Origin: Photorhabdus bodei
GTDB lineage: Bacteria > Pseudomonadota > Gammaproteobacteria > Enterobacterales > Enterobacteriaceae
Direction of reading: 5' to 3'
Length of the DNA stretch: 64,000 nt
Assembly (NCBI RefSeq): GCF_003287735.1
Contig: NZ_NSCM01000011.1
Span: 22,931 to 86,930 of the forward strand
Shown here: positions 30,511 through 40,339 of the stretch, one piece after another
Position numbering within the stretch: position 1 is the stretch's first letter
How the letters are laid out: each line of letters begins with the position of its first letter
Notes under the pieces: model-generated
Told to the model about the DNA's origin: nothing
Databases searched by the model: none
The model's input: only the letters and a program-made list of their open reading frames with translations
Program-made: the position numbers and the translations under genes

Positions 30511-30625
30511 ATTATTAAGACTATAGCAGTAACACAACCGATGGCTGTGATCAAATGGTCCTGGCCAGCTACAGTCACCATGATTCTTTCAGAATCACAT
30601 CGTACTACTTATGGAGAAAAAAGAA

Positions 30626-31939
30626 ATGAACGTTGGAATAATTGGTTCAGGGATTGGTGGAGCATGCCTGGCACATGGCTTGCGCAAAAACGGAATAAAA
30701 GTGAAAGTCTATGAACGAGGCTCTGCTACATCATCCATACTTCCCGGTTATGGAATTTACGTCGATACATTCGGCCAGCAAGCAATGCAGGAATGCCTCC
30801 CAGAAACCAACTGGCTAACCTTTAAAAAGATTTCAAAACCTGTTGGTGGACAGACAAGATTCTATGATGAACATCTACGTCTTCTTCTCTCAGCTCAGAG
30901 AGATATTCATCAGGAGGATGGACAGATCATTACCGAAGATCGGATGTCAATCAGCAGATCTGAACTTATAGAAGTACTAAACGAGGGGCTCTCAGATACC
31001 GTTCAATGGAACAAAACGTTCGAGCGTTATGAACACATGCAAAACGGTAAAGTCAGGCTTTTTTTCACTGATGGAAGTCACGAAGATGTTGATGTTCTTA
31101 TTGGTGCAGATGGAAGCAATTCAAAAGTACGCAAGCAGTACCTCCCCACGATAAAAAGGCTTGATATTGGTGTCACCCTCATCGTTGGCCGTGTACGCCT
31201 TACCCCGGCTCTCGCGGCCTCATTGCCACAATATTTGCTAGATGGATCACCCAACAATATCGTGCCTAAAAGCCCTGGAGGATTGTTTGTCTCCCTATGG
31301 CGTGCTCCGATCAATACTCAAGTAAAGGCCACATCGACAGAAATTGGTGATTTTGTCATGTGGGCCTATGCAACAGCAACGAATAGCTATCCGAATGCGA
31401 TTACTGATTTTCCTGCTGAATCTCTGTGTAATCTGATCCGCTCCCATATTGCTTCATGGGATCCAAACCTGCATACCCTGATTAAGCAGAGTGATATGGA
31501 AAACATCTCTGTGATTCCGTTACGCAGTATGGAGCATCTCTTACCCTGGCGTTCCAGTGCTGTCACTCTACTTGGCGACGCTATTCACAACATGACGCCA
31601 ATGGTAGGAATGGGAGCAAACATAGCGCTTCGAGACGCACTTTTACTCACACAGACGCTAACTCGCGTAGCATCTGGTCATGAAGACTTAATCAAGGCGA
31701 TTTCAGATTATGAACAACAAATGCGGACATATGCTAATGAGGCCGTTGAGATTTCGTTACGTGCCGCGCTAAATGCAGCCGATCGCTCAATGATCAAGCG
31801 AATACTGTTTCGAACTGTACTTCGGGTTGCACAAACTTTACCGCCAATAAAGCGAGTGCTATTCCCGATAACAAAATCTGCGCAACACCAGGGAAAAATA
31901 AAATTAGGTACTACACATTCTCTTAGTAGTACGCAATAA
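30626..31939 (+). CDS. FAD-dependent monooxygenase (PHBH-type)
   Basis: 437 residues. FAD-binding GSGIGGACLAHGLRKNG near the N-terminus, the DG motif in LIGADGSNSKVR and the GD motif in LLGDAIHNMTPMVGMGAN. These define group A aromatic/polyketide hydroxylases related to p-hydroxybenzoate and tetracycline hydroxylases; the substrate cannot be read. An upstream ATG (30611) is in frame, but GGAG in that stretch sits 9 nt before the ATG at 30626, which gives MNVGIIGSG. It is divergent from the TetR-type gene that presumably controls it. Confidence 0.87.
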   Translation: MNVGIIGSGIGGACLAHGLRKNGIKVKVYERGSATSSILPGYGIYVDTFGQQAMQECLPETNWLTFKKISKPVGGQTRFYDEHLRLLLSAQRDIHQEDGQIITEDRMSISRSELIEVLNEGLSDTVQWNKTFERYEHMQNGKVRLFFTDGSHEDVDVLIGADGSNSKVRKQYLPTIKRLDIGVTLIVGRVRLTPALAASLPQYLLDGSPNNIVPKSPGGLFVSLWRAPINTQVKATSTEIGDFVMWAYATATNSYPNAITDFPAESLCNLIRSHIASWDPNLHTLIKQSDMENISVIPLRSMEHLLPWRSSAVTLLGDAIHNMTPMVGMGANIALRDALLLTQTLTRVASGHEDLIKAISDYEQQMRTYANEAVEISLRAALNAADRSMIKRILFRTVLRVAQTLPPIKRVLFPITKSAQHQGKIKLGTTHSLSSTQ

Positions 31940-32618
31940 AGAGGCTTTCACTTTACCTCCAGATAATTTAAATGAACGATTAGCAAAGAATTTGCGGTAA
32001 TATTGCGTCGGCTCAAGAATAGAGTCTGGTTTTGGTAAACCGGTGAGAACTTCTTTTTGAAAAATAAAGACTTAATCAGGGAGATACGATTATTTTCTAT
32101 CGAATCGACCGTAAGATTTTTGTCTAAAAAAATAATAAAAATCCATGCCCGGATTATTTGGCAGATTTTTGCCAAATTTACATAGCCTTAACTCTGTATT
32201 ATCCGGGCTACAAAATATTAAGGGAATTATGTGTTTTTTAACCTATTAATTCTGTCATTTATAATATCCAGATAATTCATTAGCAATTAATAAAAACAAT
32301 TAAAATCATACAATAAAATGTAAGTAAATTATTTTAACCAATAAAACAGAACAGAAACCCTTATTAGTTTCATTTCATTACATTTAATTCTCTGAGAGTC
32401 TGTACATAATTCACAGTATTTTTACACTTAAAATTCAATTATCATCCTTAGCCACAAACATCAATATTCAACAGCATTTAATTATTTAACCTGGAATATC
32501 ATCATCTTAAAAATAACGAACATTCAATTAATAGAAGAAAATAATGAATTATAAATAGATTTGTTATCATTATTATATTCTCATCATCATTTCCAGAATT
32601 ATTTATAACATCACACCT
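31940..32618. other. AT-rich gap between monooxygenase and pilus operon
   Basis: 679 bp. Most of it is very AT-rich and carries no gene that I recognise. At its left end (31918-32175, minus strand) an open stretch reads in two frames as KPDSILEPTQYYRKFFANR after a probable single-base shift; it could be a decayed 3' gene fragment of unknown family. The end of the pilus operon faces into the gap. Confidence 0.4.
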
Positions 32619-33716
32619 TTAAATACGTGGTTTGAATTCACAATATCCATTACTTTGTAAGCACAAAACATTCATATTGTAACGACCATTCATAAACCCG
32701 GAAACTTCACAAATTTCTGTCACCATTCTTCCCGGTTCCATTGCGATCTTTTCTATTACCACCACCAAATTCACACTTTTGGCGATCATCCAACCGATAG
32801 TATCAGGAGTAAAACCCTGTGCAGTCTCATCTTCATAAATGTAATGCGCCAGTTTTTGTAGCCCCTCTTCAGATGAATTAGCATGCATGGTTGTTACCCC
32901 TCCAGGGTGGCCGGAATTCCAGCTCTTGAGCAAAGTATAAGCTTCACCGCCGCGAATCTCCCCCACTACAATACGATCTGGACGCAAACGCATCGTAGTC
33001 CGCAACAAACGACGCATATCCACATCCTTACTAGTGCGTAACAGCGCTCGGTTAGCATTGTTAAGCTGTAATTCCATCGTATCCTCAATCGCCACGATAC
33101 GGTCATGCGGGCATTGCAGACTAATCTCGTACAAAATAGTATTAGCTAGCGTCGTCTTCCCACTGCTGGTACCCCCAACGATTAGAATATTCTTACGCAT
33201 AACCACGGCTTCGCGAATTGCTTCAATGGGATGTTCAAAACTGCGTTTATAGCTCGCTATCCCGGATACCAACCGCATGGCGGTAATGCCTATCGGTTTA
33301 ATAATCCCGCTTTTGCGGTAATCAGACAGCGATAATACCACCGGAGAGTGTTTACGAATGGCAATAGTCGGAGCATTTGCCAACGGAGGCAAGACACCGG
33401 CAATACGAGCACTCCCCAACGGAAATTCCCCTTCAATGAGGCCCATATCAGTCCCAATATCCGATTTTTGCAGTGCTACCGAAATCAGTAAAATCCGCTC
33501 TGTCGCCTCTGCCGGAAAATCAGATTGTGCTTCACTCATGCCTTGGTTATACGATTCAATCCACAGTTTTCCATCAGGATTAATCATTATTTCCACCACA
33601 TCCTTGTCATCAAGTGCTTGGAGGATAATCGGTCCGCACGCTGTTCTCAGTTCATCCAGCACTTTCTCGCGACATGTATCACGAGTTTCAGTTTCCATGT
33701 CTTGGCGGATTTTCAT
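32619..33716 (-). CDS. VirB11/TrbB-type secretion ATPase at the end of the pilus operon
   Basis: 365 residues. Walker A GGTSSGKTT (181-189), Asp box EDTMEL (about 211), Walker B RIVVGEIRGGEA (248-259) and His box GHPGGVTTMHAN (269-280) define the VirB11/TrbB branch of hexameric traffic ATPases. It follows pilR by 15 bp with GAGG 7 nt before the ATG, so it is co-transcribed. R64-type operons end with other genes, and no other conjugation gene is nearby. It may power pilus retraction or replace a PilT-type motor (inference). Confidence 0.85.
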   Translation of the reverse strand: MKIRQDMETETRDTCREKVLDELRTACGPIILQALDDKDVVEIMINPDGKLWIESYNQGMSEAQSDFPAEATERILLISVALQKSDIGTDMGLIEGEFPLGSARIAGVLPPLANAPTIAIRKHSPVVLSLSDYRKSGIIKPIGITAMRLVSGIASYKRSFEHPIEAIREAVVMRKNILIVGGTSSGKTTLANTILYEISLQCPHDRIVAIEDTMELQLNNANRALLRTSKDVDMRRLLRTTMRLRPDRIVVGEIRGGEAYTLLKSWNSGHPGGVTTMHANSSEEGLQKLAHYIYEDETAQGFTPDTIGWMIAKSVNLVVVIEKIAMEPGRMVTEICEVSGFMNGRYNMNVLCLQSNGYCEFKPRI

Positions 33717-33731
33717 CAGTTAGCCTCGACA

Positions 33732-34829
33732 TTAAATAGAAGGCAGAGAGAGCGACTGCTCAATGGCATTCTCAATGCCAGACACCGCGGTAACCACCAG
33801 CATCAACATACCACCGATCATGAGGATCGAAACGAACAGGAACCCACGCGTCACGATCTGGACTTTAGTGATCGTTTCATCCAGCCAGTGCCGTGCGAAC
33901 TTTGCCATTGACTGATCAAATCCCTGTAACCGCGACAACAGCCGCAGATAATTGATCGCCTCGTTATCAGGAAAACGGTAACCGGTATCGCGCAACGCCT
34001 CACCAAAACCGGCTCCCATTGAGATGTGTTCAAGCGTGGCAGCGATACGCACATACAGCCAGCGTGAACCCGCCTGTTCCAGCAGCAATTCCAGCGCAGA
34101 TTGCAACATCATCCCTGAGCGGATCAACAACGATACATTCAGTATAAACATACTGCCATGAATGGTTCGGTACAGTGACCACGGTGGAAACCGGTCAAGT
34201 CCCGTTCGCAATCGCCCCCCAAGAAAAGGTAACGATAATGCCACTAACATGAGCAATATCACCAGGAATATCAGTGAATACAGCCCATAGTCATTAACAA
34301 ATATTCCCATCAAATATAGGGTATAAGCCGCCCCATCCCATGTTTCCGGCTTAGAAACAGCAGCCAGTTTGGGCACCAAACTACCTGCCACAATATGCAG
34401 CAATACACATATCATCCCAATAAGTATAAGTGGATAAATAGATGTACCAATCACAGCATTGCGGATCTTGCTGCCCGCCTCGATCATGGCGATCGCATCC
34501 ATAAAAGCGCTACGTATGTCACCGGAGCGCTCACCCGCAGCAATCACCGCGACTTCATTGGGACCAATCCATCGCTGTAAACTCTCCGCCAAAGTACTGC
34601 CCTGACTGACAGATTCATAGCAACTACTCAATACCAATGCACAACCATTGTTGGGTTTATGGCCTTCGTTGCTGGCAATATTATACATTTCACGTAATGC
34701 ATCAATCAGCATGATACGATTTTCCAGCATCATGATCAGATGCCCGTAAAAACGAATCCGTGCTTTCTTACCAAACTGGATCTTCGCTAATCGATAGTTC
34801 AGTCTTTCAACAAAATCGGTCATGGACAT
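33732..34829 (-). CDS. pilR: PilR, type IVb pilus inner-membrane platform protein
   Basis: 365 residues of the T2SS GspF/PilC superfamily. Cytoplasmic helical domains alternate with three membrane segments (about 130-150, 180-205 and 335-355). PilR forms the inner-membrane platform that couples the PilQ ATPase to pilin assembly. It starts 6 bp after pilQ with GAGTG upstream, and pilQ-pilR is the R64 order. Confidence 0.88.
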   Translation of the reverse strand: MSMTDFVERLNYRLAKIQFGKKARIRFYGHLIMMLENRIMLIDALREMYNIASNEGHKPNNGCALVLSSCYESVSQGSTLAESLQRWIGPNEVAVIAAGERSGDIRSAFMDAIAMIEAGSKIRNAVIGTSIYPLILIGMICVLLHIVAGSLVPKLAAVSKPETWDGAAYTLYLMGIFVNDYGLYSLIFLVILLMLVALSLPFLGGRLRTGLDRFPPWSLYRTIHGSMFILNVSLLIRSGMMLQSALELLLEQAGSRWLYVRIAATLEHISMGAGFGEALRDTGYRFPDNEAINYLRLLSRLQGFDQSMAKFARHWLDETITKVQIVTRGFLFVSILMIGGMLMLVVTAVSGIENAIEQSLSLPSI

Positions 34830-34835
34830 AGCGTT

Positions 34836-36392
34836 TCACTCTATTTGATGGATCGCAGGAATAATCGGCCCCATCACACGTTCTGCGGCACGGGGATCGA
34901 TTATTCCGTCATTTATTTTGCGAATAAGTGCGTCGATCTTACTTAATCCCGCCATCTCGGAGATCCAATATCGAGTCGCTTCGTGATGGTGGCCCATTCG
35001 ATAAGCTTGCATTAAGCCAGGGGAAGTACGTATCACTTCAGCGACTACTGTTCGGCCCAAGGTGCCGCACTGTTTGCAATGGTCACAACCTTCCCCCTGT
35101 AGATAAACCGACTCCGGCTGACAATAAAGATTTAGTCGTTTCAACAGACGCCCGGAGACTTCTTGCTCATGCCCTCGCAGGGGAACTTTACAATGAGGAC
35201 ATAACACCTGAATCAGCGCCTGGCTAACCAAACCAATCACCAGCCGCGAATCCATTAATAGCGACTCCATCACAGCCTCATCCTGCAAGCGGGGCAAGAT
35301 CGCTAAAGCATCGTTTGCATGTATCGTGGTCCAAATAAGATGGCCGGTCATTGCTGCACGAAATGCCATCTTTGCAGTCACTGCGTCGCGTATCTCACCG
35401 ACCATAATCACATCAGGATCGAGTCGCATTGCATCAGCAATTGCCATCGCCCATTCCTGTTCGACAATGATGCTATCACCTCGATCTCCGGTGATGGGTG
35501 ATTGATTAGCGCCTTCAATTTCATATTCGGGTGGATCTTCAAGCGTGAGCAGATGGATGCCAGCTTGCTCAGCTATCATCTTCTGCATCACCACTTTCAA
35601 AGTAGTGCTCTTTCCGCTACCGGTCGCACCAGACAAAAGAACCACACCGGCCCGATGCTCCATAAGCTCTTCCAGTATCTGACACTGTTCCGGCAAATAG
35701 CCGAGATCGCTTAAGGTGCACACCGTACCGCGGCTGTCCGCATACAACAATCGCAGTACCATCAACATGCCACGATCGAGTGGACGAGTATTAATACGCG
35801 CCCCGGAAAGTCCGCATTCGGTCAGAAACTCATCTTTCATTCGCGCACGCTGCGCCTGCATCGGTTTAAAAGTTGGCTCTGCCACGTCACACATACTTTG
35901 ATAGATAGTCGCGCATAATCGTAACCCTTCTTCTGGCCGCAGTTGTCCTATAGACCGCAAATAACCATTAATACGGCAACGGATTTCACAATAATTACGG
36001 CGAGCAACGATATGCAAATCTGACGCACGCTCCTCAGTCGCTTCGCCGATTAAGTGAATGATATAACGCTGAACATCCGATTCAGTCCCTCCCAGTCCAT
36101 GACTCTCGCTCTTACTGAGACGGTACAACTCCAATATGCTCCCCATGCCACAAGTGACAATCTGATAGATAAGACCATGCCTTTTAACCGTCTCTTCATA
36201 GGCCAGCACATGGGGATCAAGCCGATGGGAGGCAGACACGGCAAGTACGCATTGCCCCTTCTGCTGAGGTAACTCAACAAGACATATCAAACTGCGGTTA
36301 GCTAACTCTATTTCAAGTGCACCGCTCAAGGCAGATAAAACTTTTGCCCCCTGCCTGACCATACACAACAGATCGGAGCATGTTATTTCCAT
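34836..36392 (-). CDS. pilQ: PilQ, type IVb pilus assembly ATPase (GspE/PilB family)
   Basis: About 518 residues. Walker A GATGSGKST (about 255-265), Walker B with LDPDVIMVGEIRD, His box WTTIHAN, and the C-terminal zinc site CPHC...CDHCKQC. It supplies the energy for pilus extension. In-frame GTG at 36404 and ATG at 36392 are both possible; GGTGA sits 8 nt before the ATG, so I use the latter. It lies between pilP and pilR. Confidence 0.9.
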   Translation of the reverse strand: MEITCSDLLCMVRQGAKVLSALSGALEIELANRSLICLVELPQQKGQCVLAVSASHRLDPHVLAYEETVKRHGLIYQIVTCGMGSILELYRLSKSESHGLGGTESDVQRYIIHLIGEATEERASDLHIVARRNYCEIRCRINGYLRSIGQLRPEEGLRLCATIYQSMCDVAEPTFKPMQAQRARMKDEFLTECGLSGARINTRPLDRGMLMVLRLLYADSRGTVCTLSDLGYLPEQCQILEELMEHRAGVVLLSGATGSGKSTTLKVVMQKMIAEQAGIHLLTLEDPPEYEIEGANQSPITGDRGDSIIVEQEWAMAIADAMRLDPDVIMVGEIRDAVTAKMAFRAAMTGHLIWTTIHANDALAILPRLQDEAVMESLLMDSRLVIGLVSQALIQVLCPHCKVPLRGHEQEVSGRLLKRLNLYCQPESVYLQGEGCDHCKQCGTLGRTVVAEVIRTSPGLMQAYRMGHHHEATRYWISEMAGLSKIDALIRKINDGIIDPRAAERVMGPIIPAIHQIE

Positions 36393-36414
36393 AAATATCT
36401 TCACCCATCAGTCA

Positions 36415-36957
36415 TTAACGGCTTAACGGCAGCGGCGGTGCAACCATCAAGTCAAGGCTATCCAGCAACGATGCATCATTAGTGGCCGTAAGACCTACCT
36501 CATAGAATCTCCCCTGTTTGGAGAAAGTCACTCCCCCGGTATCAATGCGGACCACTTTATAACCATTCGGTAACTGTTCACTTGCTTTCACATCCATGAT
36601 ACCGCCTGAACGAAGCCGGAGCGTAGCGGTCAGAGTCCCATTGCGCCCGAAGATTGACTTAACTAGAGGCAGACCATTATTAACGGCATCTCTTTTGTTC
36701 ACCATTCTGGAAATTTTATCGAATTCAGCCTGAGCATTTGCCCTTGCGGTTTCAGCTTTAAGTAACATCAAATCCGTCTGTAACTTTTCCAGTTGCGCAG
36801 CAACGCTGTCAGTCGTTGCCGCTGGCAATGCAGGCTTCTGTGCAACATGGCGCTTCGCCTGAGCTGCCGGTAACTCAGTAGGTGATGTTTGCGCATATGT
36901 CGGGGAAAATACCGACACTACAAATAGACTGATTATAAGCTGGCTAATTTTTTGCAT
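36415..36957 (-). CDS. pilP: PilP, type IVb pilus biogenesis protein
   Basis: 180 residues with a signal peptide ending near TYAQ, an Ala/Lys-rich linker, a short coiled coil (about 50-85) and a C-terminal beta domain. PilP is a periplasmic partner in the inner-membrane alignment complex. The ATG at 36957 with GTGGAG 7 nt upstream overlaps the end of pilO by 14 bp, so the two are coupled. Recognised by position and size as well as sequence. Confidence 0.82.
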   Translation of the reverse strand: MQKISQLIISLFVVSVFSPTYAQTSPTELPAAQAKRHVAQKPALPAATTDSVAAQLEKLQTDLMLLKAETARANAQAEFDKISRMVNKRDAVNNGLPLVKSIFGRNGTLTATLRLRSGGIMDVKASEQLPNGYKVVRIDTGGVTFSKQGRFYEVGLTATNDASLLDSLDLMVAPPLPLSR

Positions 36958-38212
36958 AGAAAACTCCACTCAGCTTCCACTCAGGAAAACCATCAGATAA
37001 CACAATTCTGGCGCTGGTCACTCTCAATCCGGGGAGCGGCTTACCTGAAAACAGTGCATCTGGCGCTAATTGAGAAGTCAGTGTCCAGTTATAAGTCTGC
37101 CAATCAGGATTGGCCCACATGCGTGTTTCGCCTTCCGGCAAAGGGGGCGGAGGCGGCGGTAAAATGGAAGCTCCCTCAGTCAACGTTGGCGGTGGCAAAC
37201 CTAGCGCCTGAAAATAAGACATCAGCTCAACCAGCGCCTGATCCGACGACTGCAACACATCGTCGTTGTTTTCCTGATCATGACTCTGCGACTGCTCAAA
37301 CGGTATCAATACCTGTGCCTGCTCCCCACCATTGGAAATCACCGGGCCAGCCCGGAAAATATTAATAGCAGCAACCTGGAAGACATTGATCGGCATCCCA
37401 TCATGACGCTGATAACTCACAGAAACCGCATTAGCATCCAGCATAATGACTTCAATCTGCCAACCCGCGAGCGATAAGGGAACCTTGGCTAAAGCTTTAT
37501 TCCATGCAGAAAACTGCCATTCCATTGTTGGCTGTGCCAGCCACGGATGCGGCGGTGGAATTTCCACCACCTCATTGGATAAATCCGGTACCCTTATTTC
37601 TGTATTCTGCTTATAGATGTGCCACATCCACCAACCACCAGCTAATAAGAACGCAGTACCTGCGGTTATGGCAAAGACCTTAATCTGGTACTTCGACATT
37701 TCGCCGGTTAAACTCTCAAGCTGACCAACCGATTTTCTCAATGCGGACTGCGGTAACAGTTGCGCCAATGGTACCTCCAACCACGGCGATTCAAACTCCT
37801 TCGGCGCATAAATCGCATTCCACATCCCATTGGCGCTCTCGACCAACTGCACCGTATCACGCAATTTCGCTTCGATCTCTTCACGAGTGCCGATCAAATC
37901 ACGTCCAGCCATTATCGCGCCCTGATGTACCGCTACCAATGCATAATGTCCATCAGGCAAATGAAACGCACCTATCCAGTTAGGTTTATCCACCGCTTTA
38001 GCCAGAACGGCCGCCAATGAATAACAACCCGGTACTCCTGACTCCTTTGGTACATACCCGACCTGTATACTTCGTCCAACACGATGCCGGACAGCCAAGG
38101 TAAACCCTGCGGCAATCCCATTTCTGCGTATGTGAGAACGTGTTAACACAGTGACAGGCGGTCGCCAGATGATGCCTGCGACCAACGTCTTACCATATAG
38201 TTTGATTTGCAT
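36944..38212 (-). CDS. pilO: PilO (PilO2 family), type IVb pilus biogenesis protein
   Basis: 422 residues. Cytoplasmic N-terminal domain of about 190 residues, a single membrane helix (near KVFAITAGTAFLLAGGWWMW) and a periplasmic C-terminal part with a proline-rich PPPPPPLPEGE linker. It belongs to the PilO2 family of R64-like systems. An ATG at 38245 is in frame, but GGAG six bases before the ATG at 38212 favours the shorter form; this choice is not certain. Confidence 0.82.
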   Translation of the reverse strand: MQIKLYGKTLVAGIIWRPPVTVLTRSHIRRNGIAAGFTLAVRHRVGRSIQVGYVPKESGVPGCYSLAAVLAKAVDKPNWIGAFHLPDGHYALVAVHQGAIMAGRDLIGTREEIEAKLRDTVQLVESANGMWNAIYAPKEFESPWLEVPLAQLLPQSALRKSVGQLESLTGEMSKYQIKVFAITAGTAFLLAGGWWMWHIYKQNTEIRVPDLSNEVVEIPPPHPWLAQPTMEWQFSAWNKALAKVPLSLAGWQIEVIMLDANAVSVSYQRHDGMPINVFQVAAINIFRAGPVISNGGEQAQVLIPFEQSQSHDQENNDDVLQSSDQALVELMSYFQALGLPPPTLTEGASILPPPPPPLPEGETRMWANPDWQTYNWTLTSQLAPDALFSGKPLPGLRVTSARIVLSDGFPEWKLSGVFYAKN

Positions 38213-38263
38213 AGCGCGCTCCGCGCCCGTTTCAGTCTGGGTCATTTTTCAATCTACCACCAT

Positions 38264-39874
38264 TCAATCTACCACTATAGGAGTAATCATGACTACGATC
38301 ACATTATGGTTTCTTTTGCCCTGACGGCTTCCACCCAAGAATTGATTATCCGGGCTACCCAAACCACTACGATCACTGTTATCTGACTGCTGTTCAAATC
38401 CTGATAGCACCAGTGTTTCACCTGAATGCAGTCTCACCTTCTGACTGAATGCGCGTAAATCTATTGTCGGCAACTGCACCTGACCGGTCGCTTTCTCGCC
38501 AAATTTCTCCAGCCTCTTTAAATCGCTCAAACTAATGTTGTACTGCAACAATATTTGCTTGTCGGCCATTGCATAAGGCAGCATCAACATATTAAAACCC
38601 GTCGTCACTGTCGCTGGTTCGATTCCTACTGAAATGCCAACTTGTGGCGTTGAAGTACTAGAAGTTGATGAAACATAACCAGTCTGCGTTGCAACCTGCA
38701 TCGGTACCGCTTGCAAATTCAGTGTAGTCACCGAAGGTTGAGTCACTATAGAGACTTTACCTTGGGTCGATAATGCCTTTATCAGTAAATTACTGTCACT
38801 AAATGGCCCCTTAAGAATATGAATATTGGTACTGATATCACTCCCCTCGGTAACACCGCTGCCCGCACCACCCACTCCGATATGAGCGTCTTTATAGGCC
38901 AGTGACCAATCAACGCCATACTGATCAGCCCGATCGAACGTCAGGTTAAGGATCTTGACATTAAGCACCACCTGCGTTGTCAATAATTTGTTCTGCTGAT
39001 CAATATAATCCTTAATTCTATCAAGTACTTCGGGTGAATCAGTTACCACCAATGATGCCGTCGCCATCGACAAAGTTAACTTACCTTCGCCAGGCGTTAG
39101 CATATTTGCCACTGCTTTTTGGATCTCATCCATAACCGAACGGGTCAAAGAAGTCGCGAGAGTTTGGGAACTACCGCTGTTGCCGTTACCGCTATCACTT
39201 CCATTTAAGCCCCCGCCGAACGTGGCATTGGTCGTCGCTGTCACGCTGGAAGATAATGCATCCGTACCGGGCAATGCATATATTTGAAACACTCGCGTCT
39301 CTGTTTTGAAAATATGCACTGCTCCATTGTGTACTTTCCAATGCAATCCTGATGACAAAATGACCGAATCAAGCAAACCTGCCAAGGAGCCATGCCAATG
39401 CACGTTTATTTTCATCTCTTCTGGTTGACCGCCCTCAGATACTGACTGCACGTTCGAATTGACAACAACCTCCTCCTGACCACTTTCTTTCACCTCCGAT
39501 GCCGAACCGGGTGGAGACACTGTAAATCGTGCATCAGCACTGATCAGCACCGGCACGCCACAGATACGCTTGATCTTTTCCGCAAACTGACTCAGCGTCA
39601 TCGGCTCAGCTTCCTCCAGAGTCAACATGCAGGAAACAGTCTCCCCCTCCTTCCTTGATGGAATCTCCTTAGTTGATACCCAATAACCATGCTCGTGAAC
39701 ATGCACCGCCGTCATGGCAGCGGTATTGCGTAACTCCTTAATGACAGTGGTAGCATTCGCCATCTCAGCATCTGCCTGCCGATCAACATTAGAGATTGCC
39801 GCACAACTTGCCAGGCCAGTCGCTATACAGGGCAACAATATCAATCTGGAAAACGTCAAAAACTGGATATGCAT
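38264..39874 (-). CDS. pilN: PilN, lipoprotein secretin of the type IVb pilus
   Basis: 536 residues. A lipoprotein signal with lipobox LASC (Cys24), N-domains in the first half, a Ser/Gly/Asn-rich linker (about 225-250) and the C-terminal secretin domain with VQLPTIDLRAFSQKVRL and GETLVLSGFEQ. It forms the outer-membrane ring for the pilus. The longer frame to 39931 lacks a ribosome binding site; ATG 39874 has AGGGGTAATAAC before it. It starts 4 bp after the TcpQ-like gene. Confidence 0.9.
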   Translation of the reverse strand: MHIQFLTFSRLILLPCIATGLASCAAISNVDRQADAEMANATTVIKELRNTAAMTAVHVHEHGYWVSTKEIPSRKEGETVSCMLTLEEAEPMTLSQFAEKIKRICGVPVLISADARFTVSPPGSASEVKESGQEEVVVNSNVQSVSEGGQPEEMKINVHWHGSLAGLLDSVILSSGLHWKVHNGAVHIFKTETRVFQIYALPGTDALSSSVTATTNATFGGGLNGSDSGNGNSGSSQTLATSLTRSVMDEIQKAVANMLTPGEGKLTLSMATASLVVTDSPEVLDRIKDYIDQQNKLLTTQVVLNVKILNLTFDRADQYGVDWSLAYKDAHIGVGGAGSGVTEGSDISTNIHILKGPFSDSNLLIKALSTQGKVSIVTQPSVTTLNLQAVPMQVATQTGYVSSTSSTSTPQVGISVGIEPATVTTGFNMLMLPYAMADKQILLQYNISLSDLKRLEKFGEKATGQVQLPTIDLRAFSQKVRLHSGETLVLSGFEQQSDNSDRSGLGSPDNQFLGGSRQGKRNHNVIVVMITPIVVD

Positions 39875-39878
39875 GTTA

Positions 39879-40220
39879 TTACCCCTGAGCCTGTACATGA
39901 ACAAGCCGCTGTTCCTGATAAATATCGACAACGAAAGGACGATTCGCCATCGTATAGGCTTCGAACAGCTCGCTTACCGCATGGATAAACGTGCCATTAA
40001 AACGCAGACCCGCTCGGATAGGGAAATCATAGGAAGCATCCCATACCACTTGGTAGCCAGACCTACTCGCCCATTCTTGTGTAACATCGCGCAGAGTTTG
40101 CCCCGGAGTTGCTGTCCACACCGTCGCTACAGGAACGGGTGTACGCATCGGTGCTGCATAAACGGCGACACTTGACATACAGACAAGTACCGTAAAAACA
40201 TATGTGATTATTTTGTTCAT
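39879..40220 (-). CDS. TcpQ/PilL-type pilus accessory protein
   Basis: 113 residues. Signal peptide (residues 1-25, ending VYAA), then a C-terminal TcpQ domain beginning TWTATPGQTLRDVTQEWA-like sequence, which in the toxin-coregulated pilus and in PilL binds or stabilises the secretin. Only the C-terminal TcpQ-like part of R64 PilL is present. Start ATG 40220 has GGAAAG 4 nt upstream; the longer frame to 40304 is not supported. It sits between pilM and pilN. Confidence 0.75.
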   Translation of the reverse strand: MNKIITYVFTVLVCMSSVAVYAAPMRTPVPVATVWTATPGQTLRDVTQEWASRSGYQVVWDASYDFPIRAGLRFNGTFIHAVSELFEAYTMANRPFVVDIYQEQRLVHVQAQG

Positions 40221-40339
40221 CGATCTTTCCAAAAAGAAAAAAAGTAAGCCAAACAACCTATTAACCAAGACTAGCGACCCAAAGAAAGCCCGCTTGCGAA
40301 ACAACAGCTAGTATTTCCAACAACTAATATTTCCAACAA

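Noticed and set aside
39714..40175. 153-codon plus-strand frame over pilN and the TcpQ-like gene
   Set aside because: Shadow of two genes in a coupled minus-strand operon.
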